Origin: Methanothrix soehngenii GP6
GTDB lineage: Archaea > Halobacteriota > Methanosarcinia > Methanotrichales > Methanotrichaceae
DNA: 64,000 bases
Assembly: GCF_000204415.1 (NCBI RefSeq)
Contig: NC_015416.1
Span: forward strand, 2,790,001-2,854,000
Direction of reading: 5' to 3'
The position numbers and the translations under genes are program-made. The notes beneath the pieces are model-generated. The model was given only the letters and a program-made list of their open reading frames with translations, was not told the DNA's origin and did not search any database. Numbering within the stretch: the stretch's first letter is position 1; each line of letters opens with the position of its first letter. Below, piece by piece: positions 35,966-45,542 of the stretch.

Positions 35966-36200
35966 GGCTGAAATCGTAGGCTGCAGTCGGAGAACTGCAC
36001 TTTTTTTTTAATGGGATCAGCTGATTCAAATTCCCGTGATGCTCGGGATCTTCCTTCTTCTGAAAAATCAGATCTTTATTAACTCAATGCTTCCATCATC
36101 TTTCCCTTGAATATGTGAGAATGCAACCGAAAGCTATAATATATACTAATAATATTTGCAAAATTAATACTAATTAACACTAAATGTCTAATGTGATGGC

Positions 36201-37532
36201 ATGAGAAGACATTGGAGAAGCATACTGTGCATACTGATATCCCTAGTTGCATCCTTCAGTGCGACCTCGGGCGATCGGGATGATGAGAGACCCGCATTAG
36301 GAGTCTTTGGTAACGCCAACCTGGATGACAGGATAGATGAAAAAGACATTGCATACACTCAGGAGGTCATCGCTGGTAGAATGACGTCTAACAACCTAAC
36401 CGATGCCAATTATGATGGCAAGATCGATGAAGATGACATAACTCAGATCGAGAAGATAATAAGAGGGGAAGAGGAGGAGCTTACAGTCGTCTCGGAGAGC
36501 AACTGGGATGAATATAATGCAGTGACGATTAAAAAACCGGTTAAAACCGTCTTGACCCGGTTTTTTGACTCTGCTGAAGTTCTTCGCATATTTGATTCAA
36601 CCGATATGATACTTGCCGTGGGATGCAAAAATTTTCAGGAGAATTCACTTTTCTTTCCTGAGCTGAGCCGTCTGCCCTACGTCGCAGATACACGCACCAG
36701 TGAGCTTGATAACGAGTATATCCTAAGCATGAATCCCGACATCTTTCTGGGATGGTACAAAGAGGATCGCGAGAAGCTACCGGGAATCAATCTGATCCAT
36801 TCAAAGCTCTGGGGCCTCAACTCCTCCCGTGATATCAGAAAGCTCGGTTATATCTTGGACAAGGAGAATGAGGCAGAGGAATATATAAAATGGCATGATA
36901 ATTGCATAAACAAGATCAAGGAGGAGGTCGATGAGATACCCCTTGATGATAGACCTCGCGTCCTCGTTGCCCTTCCCAAGCCCGGCGGCGTATTTGGCGT
37001 ATACAGAGGAGAGGGAGGCACAACCGGAATGGATGATCTGATGACACTGATACCCGTAAACTCCATCGGTCAGCTGTTGCCGACGAAAGATTATGAGGAG
37101 GTAGATACGGAATGGGTGATAGAGCAGAATCCCGATATCATCATCATTGCATCCAATCTGATAGAGGCGAAAGGGGGAGGCTCATTTGCCGGTTATGATC
37201 TGGACGATCCATCTCAGATGGCAAGAGAGAGGGAGGACTTTTTAAGCCGACCAGAGTTGGCAGAGGTCAATGCGGTTAAGAACGGCCGGGTCTATATGAT
37301 GGAGTACAAGCTATTCTCCTACAGCCAGTCTATGATAGTAGGGGCGGCATATCTAGCAAAGTGGATCTATCCCGATCTGGACTTGAATCCAGAAAAGATT
37401 CATCAGGAGTACCTCAGCAGGTTCCAGCATCTGGATTATGACCTAAATGAGCATGGAGTATTTGCTTATCCGCCTATTGAGATCGAAGGCGGCTTGGCTG
37501 GGATACCAGATAGATTTGCGGGCCAGATTTGA
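36201..37532 (+). CDS. Dockerin plus metal-chelate ABC substrate-binding fusion
   Basis: 443 residues with a signal peptide (SILCILISLVASFSATSG). Residues about 30-90 hold two EF-hand dockerin repeats (NANLDDRIDEKDI, DANYDGKIDEDDI). The rest is a BtuF/FepB-like solute-binding protein: ILAVGCKNFQENSLFFPEL, NPDIFLGWYKEDREKL, RVLVALPKPGGVFGVYRG and NPDIIIIASNLIEA. Such proteins bind iron-siderophore, heme or cobamide for an ABC importer, but no permease or ATPase is adjacent. The dockerin might dock it to a cohesin-bearing surface protein. The combination is unusual. Confidence 0.82.
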   Translation: MRRHWRSILCILISLVASFSATSGDRDDERPALGVFGNANLDDRIDEKDIAYTQEVIAGRMTSNNLTDANYDGKIDEDDITQIEKIIRGEEEELTVVSESNWDEYNAVTIKKPVKTVLTRFFDSAEVLRIFDSTDMILAVGCKNFQENSLFFPELSRLPYVADTRTSELDNEYILSMNPDIFLGWYKEDREKLPGINLIHSKLWGLNSSRDIRKLGYILDKENEAEEYIKWHDNCINKIKEEVDEIPLDDRPRVLVALPKPGGVFGVYRGEGGTTGMDDLMTLIPVNSIGQLLPTKDYEEVDTEWVIEQNPDIIIIASNLIEAKGGGSFAGYDLDDPSQMAREREDFLSRPELAEVNAVKNGRVYMMEYKLFSYSQSMIVGAAYLAKWIYPDLDLNPEKIHQEYLSRFQHLDYDLNEHGVFAYPPIEIEGGLAGIPDRFAGQI

Positions 37533-37771
37533 GACCTCAGAGAATGCGCTGGTGTTCCCTGAAATCTCATAATTTTTTGCAGTACTCCTGCGCCTAGTAG
37601 AGGGACCTCGATCGTTGTGCTTGGCAAATCCTTGAAATCGCTTCATTTCGGTCAACGGCGCATTAAATAAAGTGTGATGTATCTTATTCACACGTTCTAT
37701 TATGTAAAAATGGTTTATAGATATTGTTTTTCGGCAAAAGTACTTAATCTTATACGTAGCAGTTGTTCTCC

Positions 37772-38023
37772 ATGGAAGCACTGTCATCCATCATGGAAAA
37801 GCTGGCCCGCCCCCAGAAATATCTCGTCGGCAGCAATTCCCGCCAAGCAGACCATGCGGCTCTGGAGCTGGAGACGGCAAAGGAGATCCTGGCTGAGGTC
37901 TTCAGGATCAGGACGTCGGAGGTGGATGAGATGATTCTGGGCCGTTTAGAAGAGGCTCTAATCATCCCTGATCGCTCGAAGGGAGATGGTCTTTGGCCGC
38001 GGGAGTTCCGGCTGGATGGCTGA
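37772..38023 (+). CDS. Small hypothetical protein
   Basis: 83 residues starting MEALSSIMEKLARPQKYLVG; a TTG nine bases upstream is an alternative start. The middle (ADHAALELETAKEILAEVFR) is a long helix, and the end (LGRLEEALIIPDRSKGDGLW) is short and charged. Codon use fits the neighbours. No family recognised. Convergent with the flavoprotein gene. Confidence 0.55.
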   Translation: MEALSSIMEKLARPQKYLVGSNSRQADHAALELETAKEILAEVFRIRTSEVDEMILGRLEEALIIPDRSKGDGLWPREFRLDG

Positions 38024-38052
38024 GCGCTCTTTTTGCAGATTTATGTCACTCT

Positions 38053-38940
38053 TCAGTCCTTTTCCAGCTCCCTCTCCTTTTTCCGGATCACTTCTTCCAT
38101 CCTGCAGCTGTGCAGCTCAGTCACTCCGTGAGCCTCCAGGGCCTGCACCTCCTCTTCCTGGAAGGACTGCAGCCTTTCCATGAGCAGATCGAAGTTCACT
38201 TTGTGGCCGTCGAACTCCGGGCCCTCCACACAGGCCAGCCTCATCTGGCCGTCAACCTCCACCCGGCAGCTGCCGCACATTCCCGTGCCGTCGATCATGA
38301 TGGGGTTCAGGCTAACTATGGTCTTGATCCCGAGGGGCTTGGTGATCTCGCTAACCCTCTTCATCATGGGCACCGGTCCGATAGCCACCACCACATCCGG
38401 AGTCTCCCTATCCAGCACCTCCATCAATAGGTCAGTGACCAGAGCATTACGTTCAATGGTGCCGGTATCTGTGCAGACCAGCAGCTCATCGGAGACTGTT
38501 TCCATCTCTCGTCTCAGGATGATCAGCTCCTCATTTCTTGCTCCGATGATGCTAATCACCCTGCTTCCTCTGCTTTTGAGCTTCCTGGCAATAGGATAGA
38601 GAACGGCAACGCCCGTGCCCCCGCCAACGCATATCGCCGTCCCCACCGCCTCCATCTCAGTAGGTCGGCCCAGGGGTCCAACCACATTCTGATAGGAGTC
38701 TCCCACCTGAAGGGTCTTGAAAAGGGCTGTGGACCAGCCCACAACGGAGAATATGATGGTAATGGTCCCAATCTCCGGATTGGCATCCGAGATCGTCATC
38801 GGCACCCTCTCCCCTAATTCATTTGCCCTGAGCATCACAAACTGCCCGGGCTGGGCGGTGCGGGCGATCTTTGGCGCCTCAATCTCATTGAGCACCATCC
38901 TCCCCCCTGCCATCTCCTCTCGCCGAACTATCCTGTTCAT
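38053..38940 (-). CDS. SudB/NfnA-like FAD and [2Fe-2S] oxidoreductase subunit
   Basis: 295 residues of the ferredoxin-NADP reductase type. N-terminal FAD domain (GQFVMLRANELGERVPMTIS), NAD(P)-binding domain (AICVGGGTGVAVLYPIARKL), then a C-terminal [2Fe-2S] site in GTGMCGSCRVEVDGQMRLAC with four Cys. This is the small subunit of sulfide dehydrogenase/NADH-dependent ferredoxin:NADP oxidoreductase (SudB, NfnA). The large GltA-like partner usually follows directly, but none does here, so it may pair in trans. Confidence 0.83.
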   Translation of the reverse strand: MNRIVRREEMAGGRMVLNEIEAPKIARTAQPGQFVMLRANELGERVPMTISDANPEIGTITIIFSVVGWSTALFKTLQVGDSYQNVVGPLGRPTEMEAVGTAICVGGGTGVAVLYPIARKLKSRGSRVISIIGARNEELIILRREMETVSDELLVCTDTGTIERNALVTDLLMEVLDRETPDVVVAIGPVPMMKRVSEITKPLGIKTIVSLNPIMIDGTGMCGSCRVEVDGQMRLACVEGPEFDGHKVNFDLLMERLQSFQEEEVQALEAHGVTELHSCRMEEVIRKKERELEKD

Positions 38941-39242
38941 CCCGCCTCCTGGCGATTTGCCAGTCTAATGCCATTCTGTTTTTGCAGATAAATGAAATTG
39001 ATTCGATTATTGAGAAGTAGTGTATCTCGTTATGAGATATAACAATTGGCTTATCATTCCAGACAGAAGTAAGTAGCGTGAGGATCTTACAGTGAAATTT
39101 GCAGGATATTATTGTTTGCGGGAAATATTTGCGCCCCTAAATCTTCAAAGCCTTGAGCATAAATGATGAAGAGGAAAGAAAGAGAGATGGGCCACCGAGG
39201 GCTTAAAAAAATTGAGGAGCAAAAGAGCGTCCACCCCCCCGC
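38941..39242. other. Intergenic region
   Basis: 302 bases between two leftward genes. It is AT-rich around 38990-39060 (gagaagtagtgtatctcgttatgagatataacaa, with partial dyad symmetry gtatctcg...cgttatgagata), a plausible promoter zone for the flavoprotein gene. Nothing gene-like is seen. Confidence 0.4.
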
Positions 39243-40952
39243 TCAGGCCGTCTTCATCTCCGCCGCCTCCTCCAGACCCAGCTCCTTGATCGAATCCTCT
39301 CTCATCTTGTACTTCTGAATCTTTCCGCTGACCGTCATGGGGAAATCGTCCACGAACTTGATATATCTGGGAATCTTGAAGTGCGCGATTCTGCCCTTGC
39401 AGAAGGCTTTGATCTCCTCTTGGTTGGCAGATGCGCCATTCTTAAGCTTGATCCAGGCCATCAGCTCCTCGCCATACTTCTTGTCCGGAACGCCGATCAC
39501 CTGCACATCGCTGATGGCGGGGTGAGTATAGAGGAACTCCTCGATCTCTCGGGGATAGATGTTCTCTCCTCCTCGAATCACCATGTCCTTGAGCCTGCCG
39601 GTTATCTTGCAGTAATCGTTCTCGTCCAGCGTCCCCAGGTCTCCGGTATGCAGCCAGCCTTCTTCGTCTATGCACTGCTCCGTAGCCACGGGATTGTTAT
39701 AGTATTCCCTCATGATCATATAGCCTCGGGCACAGATCTCGCCCGTCTCCCCACGGGGAACGATCTTTCCCGTCTTCGGATCCACGATCTTCATCTCTGT
39801 ATGGGGCATGGGCTTTCCCACAGTCGAGACCCTCAGGTCCAGGGAGTCATCGGTGGATGACATGGTGATCCCTGGGGAGGACTCGGTCTGGCCGTAGGTT
39901 ATCACCACTTCACGCATGTTCATCAGGGTGCTCACCTTTTTCATGAACTCAATGGGACAGGGCGATCCGGCCATGATTCCCGTGCGCAGGCTGCTAAGAT
40001 CGAACTTGCTGAAATCGGGGTGCTCAAGCTCAGCCACGAACATGGTGGGAACTCCATGCACCGCGGTACAGCGCTCCTTTTCTACCGCGGAAAGGGTGGA
40101 TACGGGGTCGAAGTGCTCTGCCGGCAGGACCATGGCGGTCCCGTGAGTCACAGAGGCCATATTGGAGAGAACCATGCCAAAGCAATGATAGAATGGGACC
40201 GGTATACATAGCCGGTCTTCTTCCGTGAATTTCATGCACTCTCCGATGAAGTAGCCGTTGTTCAGTATGTTATGGTGGGTCAGGACCACGCCCTTGGGAA
40301 ATCCTGTCGTGCCCGATGTATACTGAATGTTGATGGGATCGTCGAAGTCAAGGCTCGCCTGCCTCTCCGCCAGAACCTCATCTGGAATCTCCTCTCCCAT
40401 GCGGAGCACTTCCTCCCAGGTGTACATGCTGGATTGCTTCTCTCCCCTGATCAGGACAGCTGTTCTCAGGAAGGGCAGCTTCTCGGAGTGGATCTCTCCC
40501 GGTTTGCTGGTTTGGGCCTCAGGGCATACCTCATAGAACATCTTGACGTAATCCGAGCTCTTGAACCGGTCCATGAGGAGGAGGACCTGAGCCTCGGACT
40601 GGCGGAGGGAATACTCCAGCTCATGGGTCCTGTAGGCGGGGTTGATGTTCACCATAATGATTCCCGCTTTGGCAGTGGCATACTGGGTGATGATCCATTC
40701 TGCTATGTTCGTCGCCCATATGGCCAGGCGGTCGCCCTTCTTCAGCCCCAGAGCTATGAATCCCTTTGCCGTCCGGTTTAGCTCCTTTTGCAGCTCGCGA
40801 TAGGTGTATCTCTTTCCCTGGTGAATGGAGACAAGTGCATCATTATCCGGATATTTCTCAGCAATCTCGTCGAACATATCCCCAATGGTCTTTCCAATAA
40901 GCGGTTTTTCTGAGCCGCGAAATGCATAGCTGTGGGAGATTTTGCCTGGCAT
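39243..40952 (-). CDS. Acyl-CoA synthetase (AMP-forming, medium-chain type)
   Basis: 569 residues. INIQYTSGTTGFPKGVVLTH is the AMP-binding P-loop (motif I). VITYGQTESSPG is motif II. EGWLHTGDLGTLDENDYCKI, then GRLKDMVIRGGENIYPREIE, form the hinge and A8 region. TVSGKIQKYKMRE carries the catalytic Lys. It activates a carboxylic acid to acyl-CoA. FadD-like spacing and length fit medium-chain or aromatic acids rather than acetate (Acs is about 650). It stands alone. Confidence 0.88.
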   Translation of the reverse strand: MPGKISHSYAFRGSEKPLIGKTIGDMFDEIAEKYPDNDALVSIHQGKRYTYRELQKELNRTAKGFIALGLKKGDRLAIWATNIAEWIITQYATAKAGIIMVNINPAYRTHELEYSLRQSEAQVLLLMDRFKSSDYVKMFYEVCPEAQTSKPGEIHSEKLPFLRTAVLIRGEKQSSMYTWEEVLRMGEEIPDEVLAERQASLDFDDPINIQYTSGTTGFPKGVVLTHHNILNNGYFIGECMKFTEEDRLCIPVPFYHCFGMVLSNMASVTHGTAMVLPAEHFDPVSTLSAVEKERCTAVHGVPTMFVAELEHPDFSKFDLSSLRTGIMAGSPCPIEFMKKVSTLMNMREVVITYGQTESSPGITMSSTDDSLDLRVSTVGKPMPHTEMKIVDPKTGKIVPRGETGEICARGYMIMREYYNNPVATEQCIDEEGWLHTGDLGTLDENDYCKITGRLKDMVIRGGENIYPREIEEFLYTHPAISDVQVIGVPDKKYGEELMAWIKLKNGASANQEEIKAFCKGRIAHFKIPRYIKFVDDFPMTVSGKIQKYKMREDSIKELGLEEAAEMKTA

Positions 40953-41208
40953 GGAGCTTTTCTCAATCCCTCAGGGAATATAATTGTATCTGCTCTTTTT
41001 CGCTTTTTTCATTTATGAGTCCAGTCCGCTAGCATATGCTCATCCCCGCCCTCGTTATCCCCGTGCCTTTGATTTCTCGGGCATCTTACATATACCAATT
41101 TTTTATTATGATGTTTTACGAAATATTCATAAGATTTATGATATGAATAATTATGATCAATTCTCAAAAATAACTAAGTAAAGGCCAGAGAGAGATTTGC
41201 TCAGGTGA

Positions 41209-41340
41209 ATGGATCATGAGAGCAAGAGGCTGGACCACATGGGCAGGTTATTCGCCAAAAGCAAGCGCAATGATGAATACGAATATTTTCAGGCTGTGCA
41301 TGAAGCCCTGGGATCTGATTTTGCCGGAAGAGGGAATTGA
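41209..41340 (+). CDS. Possible 43-residue protein
   Basis: The ATG at 41209 follows CAGGTGA. The frame reads MDHESKRLDHMGRLFAKSKR then NDEYEYFQAVHEALGSDFAG RGN. Charged and helical, with host-like codon use. A longer overlapping frame (41216-41470) is Cys-poor, odd in composition and lacks a ribosome site; I prefer the shorter one but cannot exclude either. Function unknown. Confidence 0.35.
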   Translation: MDHESKRLDHMGRLFAKSKRNDEYEYFQAVHEALGSDFAGRGN

Positions 41341-41542
41341 TGAGAGGCTGAGGAGCCCGGAGCCCTTCTGGAGGCTTCATGAGATGCATCTATCTGAGAA
41401 AGATGCAGCAAATAACAGCTTGCTGCCAGTGAGATCCAGAATAGAAAGGCCGGATAAAGTGTTTGTTTGAGCGCCAATAAATTTTATTTTTTTTAATGAA
41501 TAAGCCAAGCAGTCTGCATATTTATAATCAGAGGTATCAAGG

Positions 41543-43150
41543 ATGAATCTAAGAAGACCGAATGCCAATGAAGCAACAGGAACATTCAACCGATCAAGAA
41601 ATGTGGTGCCGATGTCAGGAATCTGCACCAGATGCATAGATGGCTGCAAAGGTGGCTGCGAGACCTGGCTGGCCTCTTTCAGGGGAAGAGAGGTGCTGTA
41701 TCCAGGACCATTCGGAGATATGACCGCTGGAGCGGACAAGAACTACCCCCTCGACTATTCCCACCTCAACATCCAGGGTTATGCCGTGGGAGCCTTCGGC
41801 CTTCCCGAGGGGGTGGAACCGGGACCGGACACGTCCATCTTTCCCAATGTGGATGTCTCCACCGAATATGGCTGGTCTGACAAGGTTTCGATGAAGCTTC
41901 CCATATTCACCGGTGCTCTGGGGTCTACGGATATCGCCCGGAAGAACTGGGAGCACTTCGCCATCGGTGCCGCTATATCCGGCATCACCATCGTCTGCGG
42001 GGAGAACGTCTGCGGAGTGGACCCCGAGCTGGTGCTGGATGGTCATGGTCAGGTGCAGAGGTCTCCGGAGATGGACCGGAGGATCGAGACCTACAGGCGC
42101 TTCCATGAGGGCTGGGGAGAGATCCTGGTGCAGATGAATGTAGAGGACACCCGCCTGGGGGTGGCAGAGTATGTCTCTTCCCGGCACGGCCTGGAGACAA
42201 TAGAGCTGAAGTGGGGCCAGGGAGCTAAGTGCATCGGCGGGGAGATCAAGGTGGACCGCCTGGAAAGAGCCCTGGAACTGAAGTCCAGGGGTTATATGGT
42301 TCAGCCCGATCCAGGGAACCTGGAGGTGCAGATGGCCTACAAGTCCGGAGCGATAAAGGAGTTCGAGAGGCACTCTCGCCTGGGCTTCGTCTCCAGGGAT
42401 GGCTTTTTCGATGAGGTTGACCGGCTTCGCGGCCTGGGATTCAAGCGCATCACCCTGAAGACAGGGGCCTACAGCATGGCTGAGCTGGCCATGGCCATCC
42501 GTTATGGAGCTGAGGCCAAGATCGACCTTCTCACCATCGATGGTGCCCCTGGAGGTACGGGCATGAGCCCCTGGCCGATGATGAACGAATGGGGCATTCC
42601 CACCTTCTACCTGCAGGCGCTGGTCTATGAGTTTGCCACCAAGCTATCCCGTCGGGGGAAGAAGGTGCCAGATATCGCTATGGCCGGCGGCTTTTCCACT
42701 GAGGATGGTGTCTTCAAGTCCATTGCCATGGGCGCGCCCTTCGTAAAAGCGATATGCATGGGCCGGGCGCTGATGATTCCGGGAATGGTAGGAAAGAACA
42801 TCGGCAAATGGCTCGAGAAAGGAGAGCTGCCGGCCAGCGTCTCCAAGTACGGCAGCCGGCCGGAGGAGATATTCGTCTCCTACGAGGATCTTCATGCCAA
42901 GTATGGCAATGATATGAAGGATATCCCCTGTGGAGCAGTGGCCCTTTACACCTATTGCCAGAAGTTCAAGACGGGAATGCAGCAGCTTATGGCCGGATCG
43001 AGGAACTTCCGTCTCTCTACCGTCTCCCGAAAGGATCTGATGGCGCTCACTGAGGAGGCGGCCCGGGTCTCAGGAATAGATTATGTGATGAATGCCTACC
43101 GCGACGAGGCAGAGGCAATCCTCGACGCCTGGATAACGATAAGCGAATGA
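41543..43150 (+). CDS. FMN-binding glutamate synthase domain protein
   Basis: 535 residues. A short Cys motif (SGICTRCIDGCKGGCE) near the start is followed by the glutamate synthase FMN barrel: FTGALGSTDIARKN, VQMNVEDTRLGVAEYV, KWGQGAKCIGGEIK, LTIDGAPGGTGMSPWPMMNE and DIAMAGGFSTEDGVFKSIAM. This is the archaeal stand-alone type lacking the glutaminase domain; it may make glutamate from glutamine-derived ammonia with separate subunits. No gltD-like or glutaminase gene is next to it. Confidence 0.86.
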   Translation: MNLRRPNANEATGTFNRSRNVVPMSGICTRCIDGCKGGCETWLASFRGREVLYPGPFGDMTAGADKNYPLDYSHLNIQGYAVGAFGLPEGVEPGPDTSIFPNVDVSTEYGWSDKVSMKLPIFTGALGSTDIARKNWEHFAIGAAISGITIVCGENVCGVDPELVLDGHGQVQRSPEMDRRIETYRRFHEGWGEILVQMNVEDTRLGVAEYVSSRHGLETIELKWGQGAKCIGGEIKVDRLERALELKSRGYMVQPDPGNLEVQMAYKSGAIKEFERHSRLGFVSRDGFFDEVDRLRGLGFKRITLKTGAYSMAELAMAIRYGAEAKIDLLTIDGAPGGTGMSPWPMMNEWGIPTFYLQALVYEFATKLSRRGKKVPDIAMAGGFSTEDGVFKSIAMGAPFVKAICMGRALMIPGMVGKNIGKWLEKGELPASVSKYGSRPEEIFVSYEDLHAKYGNDMKDIPCGAVALYTYCQKFKTGMQQLMAGSRNFRLSTVSRKDLMALTEEAARVSGIDYVMNAYRDEAEAILDAWITISE

Positions 43151-43276
43151 GGTGGGATTCATGATCTATGCTGTGATTGCAGTTCGATGAAGGAGGTTGC
43201 CACGGATGGCTCTCCTTTATCTATCCTCCTTTTCGGACTGCGGGATAGAGGGAACCTGGGGCCGGGCTAACCCTCT

Positions 43277-44836
43277 TCACTCTGTCAATGCCTTCTTCCT
43301 AAGCAATCTGTTATAGGCGATGGCAAACCTGTGGGCTTCATCCCTGATCTCCTGGAGATAGAGTGATGCTTTTTCATTCTTCTTTATATCCAGTGGCCCG
43401 TCCAGCCCTGGAACATAGATCTCCTCCTCTCTTTTGGCCAAAGATATGATGGGGACCTTAACCCTCATCTCCCGCAGCTCCTTTAAGGCTGAGCTGAGCT
43501 GGCCTGCGCCACCGTCGATGACAATCAGGTCCGGAAGCTCCTTATTCTCCTTCTTCAGCCGGGAGTAGCGCCTGCGCACCACCTCGGCGATGGAGGCGAA
43601 GTCGTCTCCACCCTGAACATCTCTGATCTTAAAGCGGCGGTAGTTGCTTTTGTCCGGCTTACCGCTCCGGAACTGGACCATCGAGCCCACGGCAAATGAG
43701 CCGGCCAGGTGGGAGATATCAAAGCACTCTATGACCTCGGGCTTTTTGGGCAGGTGCAGTGCCTCTTGCAGAGCTACTAGCTTTGCCCGATCGCCGAAGA
43801 CGCTGATCTCCAGGTTCTTTTGGGCGAGCAAGAGAAGCTCTTTTTTCTCCCCCTGCTTGGGGACGGTGACCCGAACCTTCTTACCCTTCAGGTGAGCTAG
43901 GAATTCCTCCAGAGAATCATCGAATGGCTCCGGTGCGATCAGCTCCTCTGGAGGCTCGTTTTCCGAGTAGTACTGCACAACGAACTCCTCCAGAAAGTCC
44001 TCGCTGGAGGGAAACTGGTACTCCTCCTTTCCCGCCAGTGTGCCCCGATAGACTTTGAAGAGCATGAGATAGACGATTTCTTTATCCATCAAGTAGCTGA
44101 TGATGTCCTGGTCATACTTGCGGTTCTGTTCAACCCTCTGCCGCTCCTGAAGCCGATCAAGTGCATTGATCTCATCCCTCAGTTCTATGGCCCGCTCGAA
44201 ATCCTGCCGATTGGCCCGGCCCGTCATCTCCTCTTTCATAGAGCTGATCAGCTCAGCCGTCCTGCCGCTCAGGGCTGATTTAGCTCTCTGGACCCTTGCC
44301 TGGTAGTCCTTCTTCGTTATCTTGCCTATGCAGGGGCCTGAGCAGTGGCAGAGATGATAGCGAAGACACGCCCTCTTGGGAAGGCGCTTGCAGGTGCGCA
44401 GGCCAAAGGCTTTGCGAACTATCTGGTAGACGAATCCCCTCTCTTTGGCCGATACAAAGGGACCATAAAATGAGCCCGGGCCCTGGGCTTTGCGGGAGAT
44501 TCTGATCCGGGGGAACTCTTCATCGGTCAGATGAATTGAGGCATAGCGGGAGGAGTCCTTGAGCTTGATATTATAGCGGGGCTGGTGCTTTTTAATGAGG
44601 GTGTTCTCCAAGAGAAGCGCCTCGACCTCAGTATTTGTGACTATGAAGTCCACCCCTTTTATGGCTGCCACCAGGGCCGCCGTCCTTGGGCTGTGGTTCT
44701 GCTTCTGAAAATAATTGGAAATCCTTTTTTTGAGGTCTCTGGCTTTGCCCACATATATGATATTGCCCCATTCTTCAGGGCTGTCCCGGAAAAGGTAGCA
44801 TCCGGGAAGATGAGGAAGAGAATCTAAGGATATCAT
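43277..44836 (-). CDS. uvrC: UvrC excinuclease subunit, short form
   Basis: 519 residues. The N-terminal GIY-YIG nuclease (PGCYLFRDSPEEWGNIIYVG, KARDLKKRI) makes the 3' incision. The Cys-rich YHLCHCSGPCIGKI region and UVR motif (FERAIELRDEINAL) follow. An RNase H-like domain (IECFDISHLAGSFAVGSMV, VIDGGAGQL, RDEAHRFAI) makes the 5' incision. Bacterial UvrC is about 600 residues; the C-terminal helix-hairpin-helix pair is missing here. uvrA and uvrB are not in the window. Confidence 0.93.
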   Translation of the reverse strand: MISLDSLPHLPGCYLFRDSPEEWGNIIYVGKARDLKKRISNYFQKQNHSPRTAALVAAIKGVDFIVTNTEVEALLLENTLIKKHQPRYNIKLKDSSRYASIHLTDEEFPRIRISRKAQGPGSFYGPFVSAKERGFVYQIVRKAFGLRTCKRLPKRACLRYHLCHCSGPCIGKITKKDYQARVQRAKSALSGRTAELISSMKEEMTGRANRQDFERAIELRDEINALDRLQERQRVEQNRKYDQDIISYLMDKEIVYLMLFKVYRGTLAGKEEYQFPSSEDFLEEFVVQYYSENEPPEELIAPEPFDDSLEEFLAHLKGKKVRVTVPKQGEKKELLLLAQKNLEISVFGDRAKLVALQEALHLPKKPEVIECFDISHLAGSFAVGSMVQFRSGKPDKSNYRRFKIRDVQGGDDFASIAEVVRRRYSRLKKENKELPDLIVIDGGAGQLSSALKELREMRVKVPIISLAKREEEIYVPGLDGPLDIKKNEKASLYLQEIRDEAHRFAIAYNRLLRKKALTE

Positions 44837-44942
44837 GATTTTGCCGTTGGATGCAATTGATCTGCCTGGGATTCGGGATGCCTATTGCTTAGCCGCTCTC
44901 ACTCTGCTATGCTCTTCACAGTCGAATGGGGCGATGGATCGC

Positions 44943-45542
44943 TCAAAACAGATCCTGGAACCTCTTGATCTGGGCGCTCACATCATCGCTTTCAACGACA
45001 CAGGATATAGCACACAGGCCGTCCGCTCCCGCCCCGATGACCTCCGGGGCGTTGGAGAGATTGATTCCTCCAATGGCTATCAGTGGTATGTCAATCTTCC
45101 GCCGGATCTCTTCGATGAGAGCAATCCCTGCGGGCTTTCCCGCGTCGGACTTCGTCGCCGTCTGAAATATCGGCGAAACACCAAGATAGTCGGCTCCATC
45201 TCTCTTTGCCACCAGAGCCTCGAACAAGCTGTGGACGGTCACCCCTATGATCATCTCCTCCCCCAGCATCTCGCGGGCAGTTTTGCAGGGCATGTCCGTC
45301 TGGCCCAGATGGACGCCATCTGCGCCCACGGCAAGAGCGATGTCTATTCGGTCGTTTATCAGGAAGGTTAGGTCCCGGCAGATCTCTCTCAGGTGCAGGG
45401 CCTCCTCATACATCTCCCGGGTTTCAGCATTCTTATTCCTGTACTGCACTGCATCAACCTTGCAAGAAGCAGCCTCCATCACATCGCTGATGTTCCCCGC
45501 CCGGCTCAATCTCGAATCGGTAATGAAATAGTATCCCTTCAA
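44943..45542 (-). CDS. thiE: Thiamine-phosphate synthase
   Basis: 199 residues. It couples HMP-PP with thiazole phosphate to thiamine phosphate. YYFITDSRLSRAGN, VDAVQYRNKNAETREM, INDRIDIALAVGADGVHLGQ and VSPIFQTATKSDAG, then AIGGINLSNAPEVIGAGADG, are family motifs. The start overlaps the thiM stop by four bases, so the two are translationally coupled. Uses the salvage product of ThiM. Confidence 0.93.
   Translation of the reverse strand: MKGYYFITDSRLSRAGNISDVMEAASCKVDAVQYRNKNAETREMYEEALHLREICRDLTFLINDRIDIALAVGADGVHLGQTDMPCKTAREMLGEEMIIGVTVHSLFEALVAKRDGADYLGVSPIFQTATKSDAGKPAGIALIEEIRRKIDIPLIAIGGINLSNAPEVIGAGADGLCAISCVVESDDVSAQIKRFQDLF

Noticed and set aside
41216-41470. An 84-residue frame before the glutamate synthase gene
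   Set aside because: No ribosome site and unlikely composition; an overlapping 43-residue frame looks better, though weakly supported.
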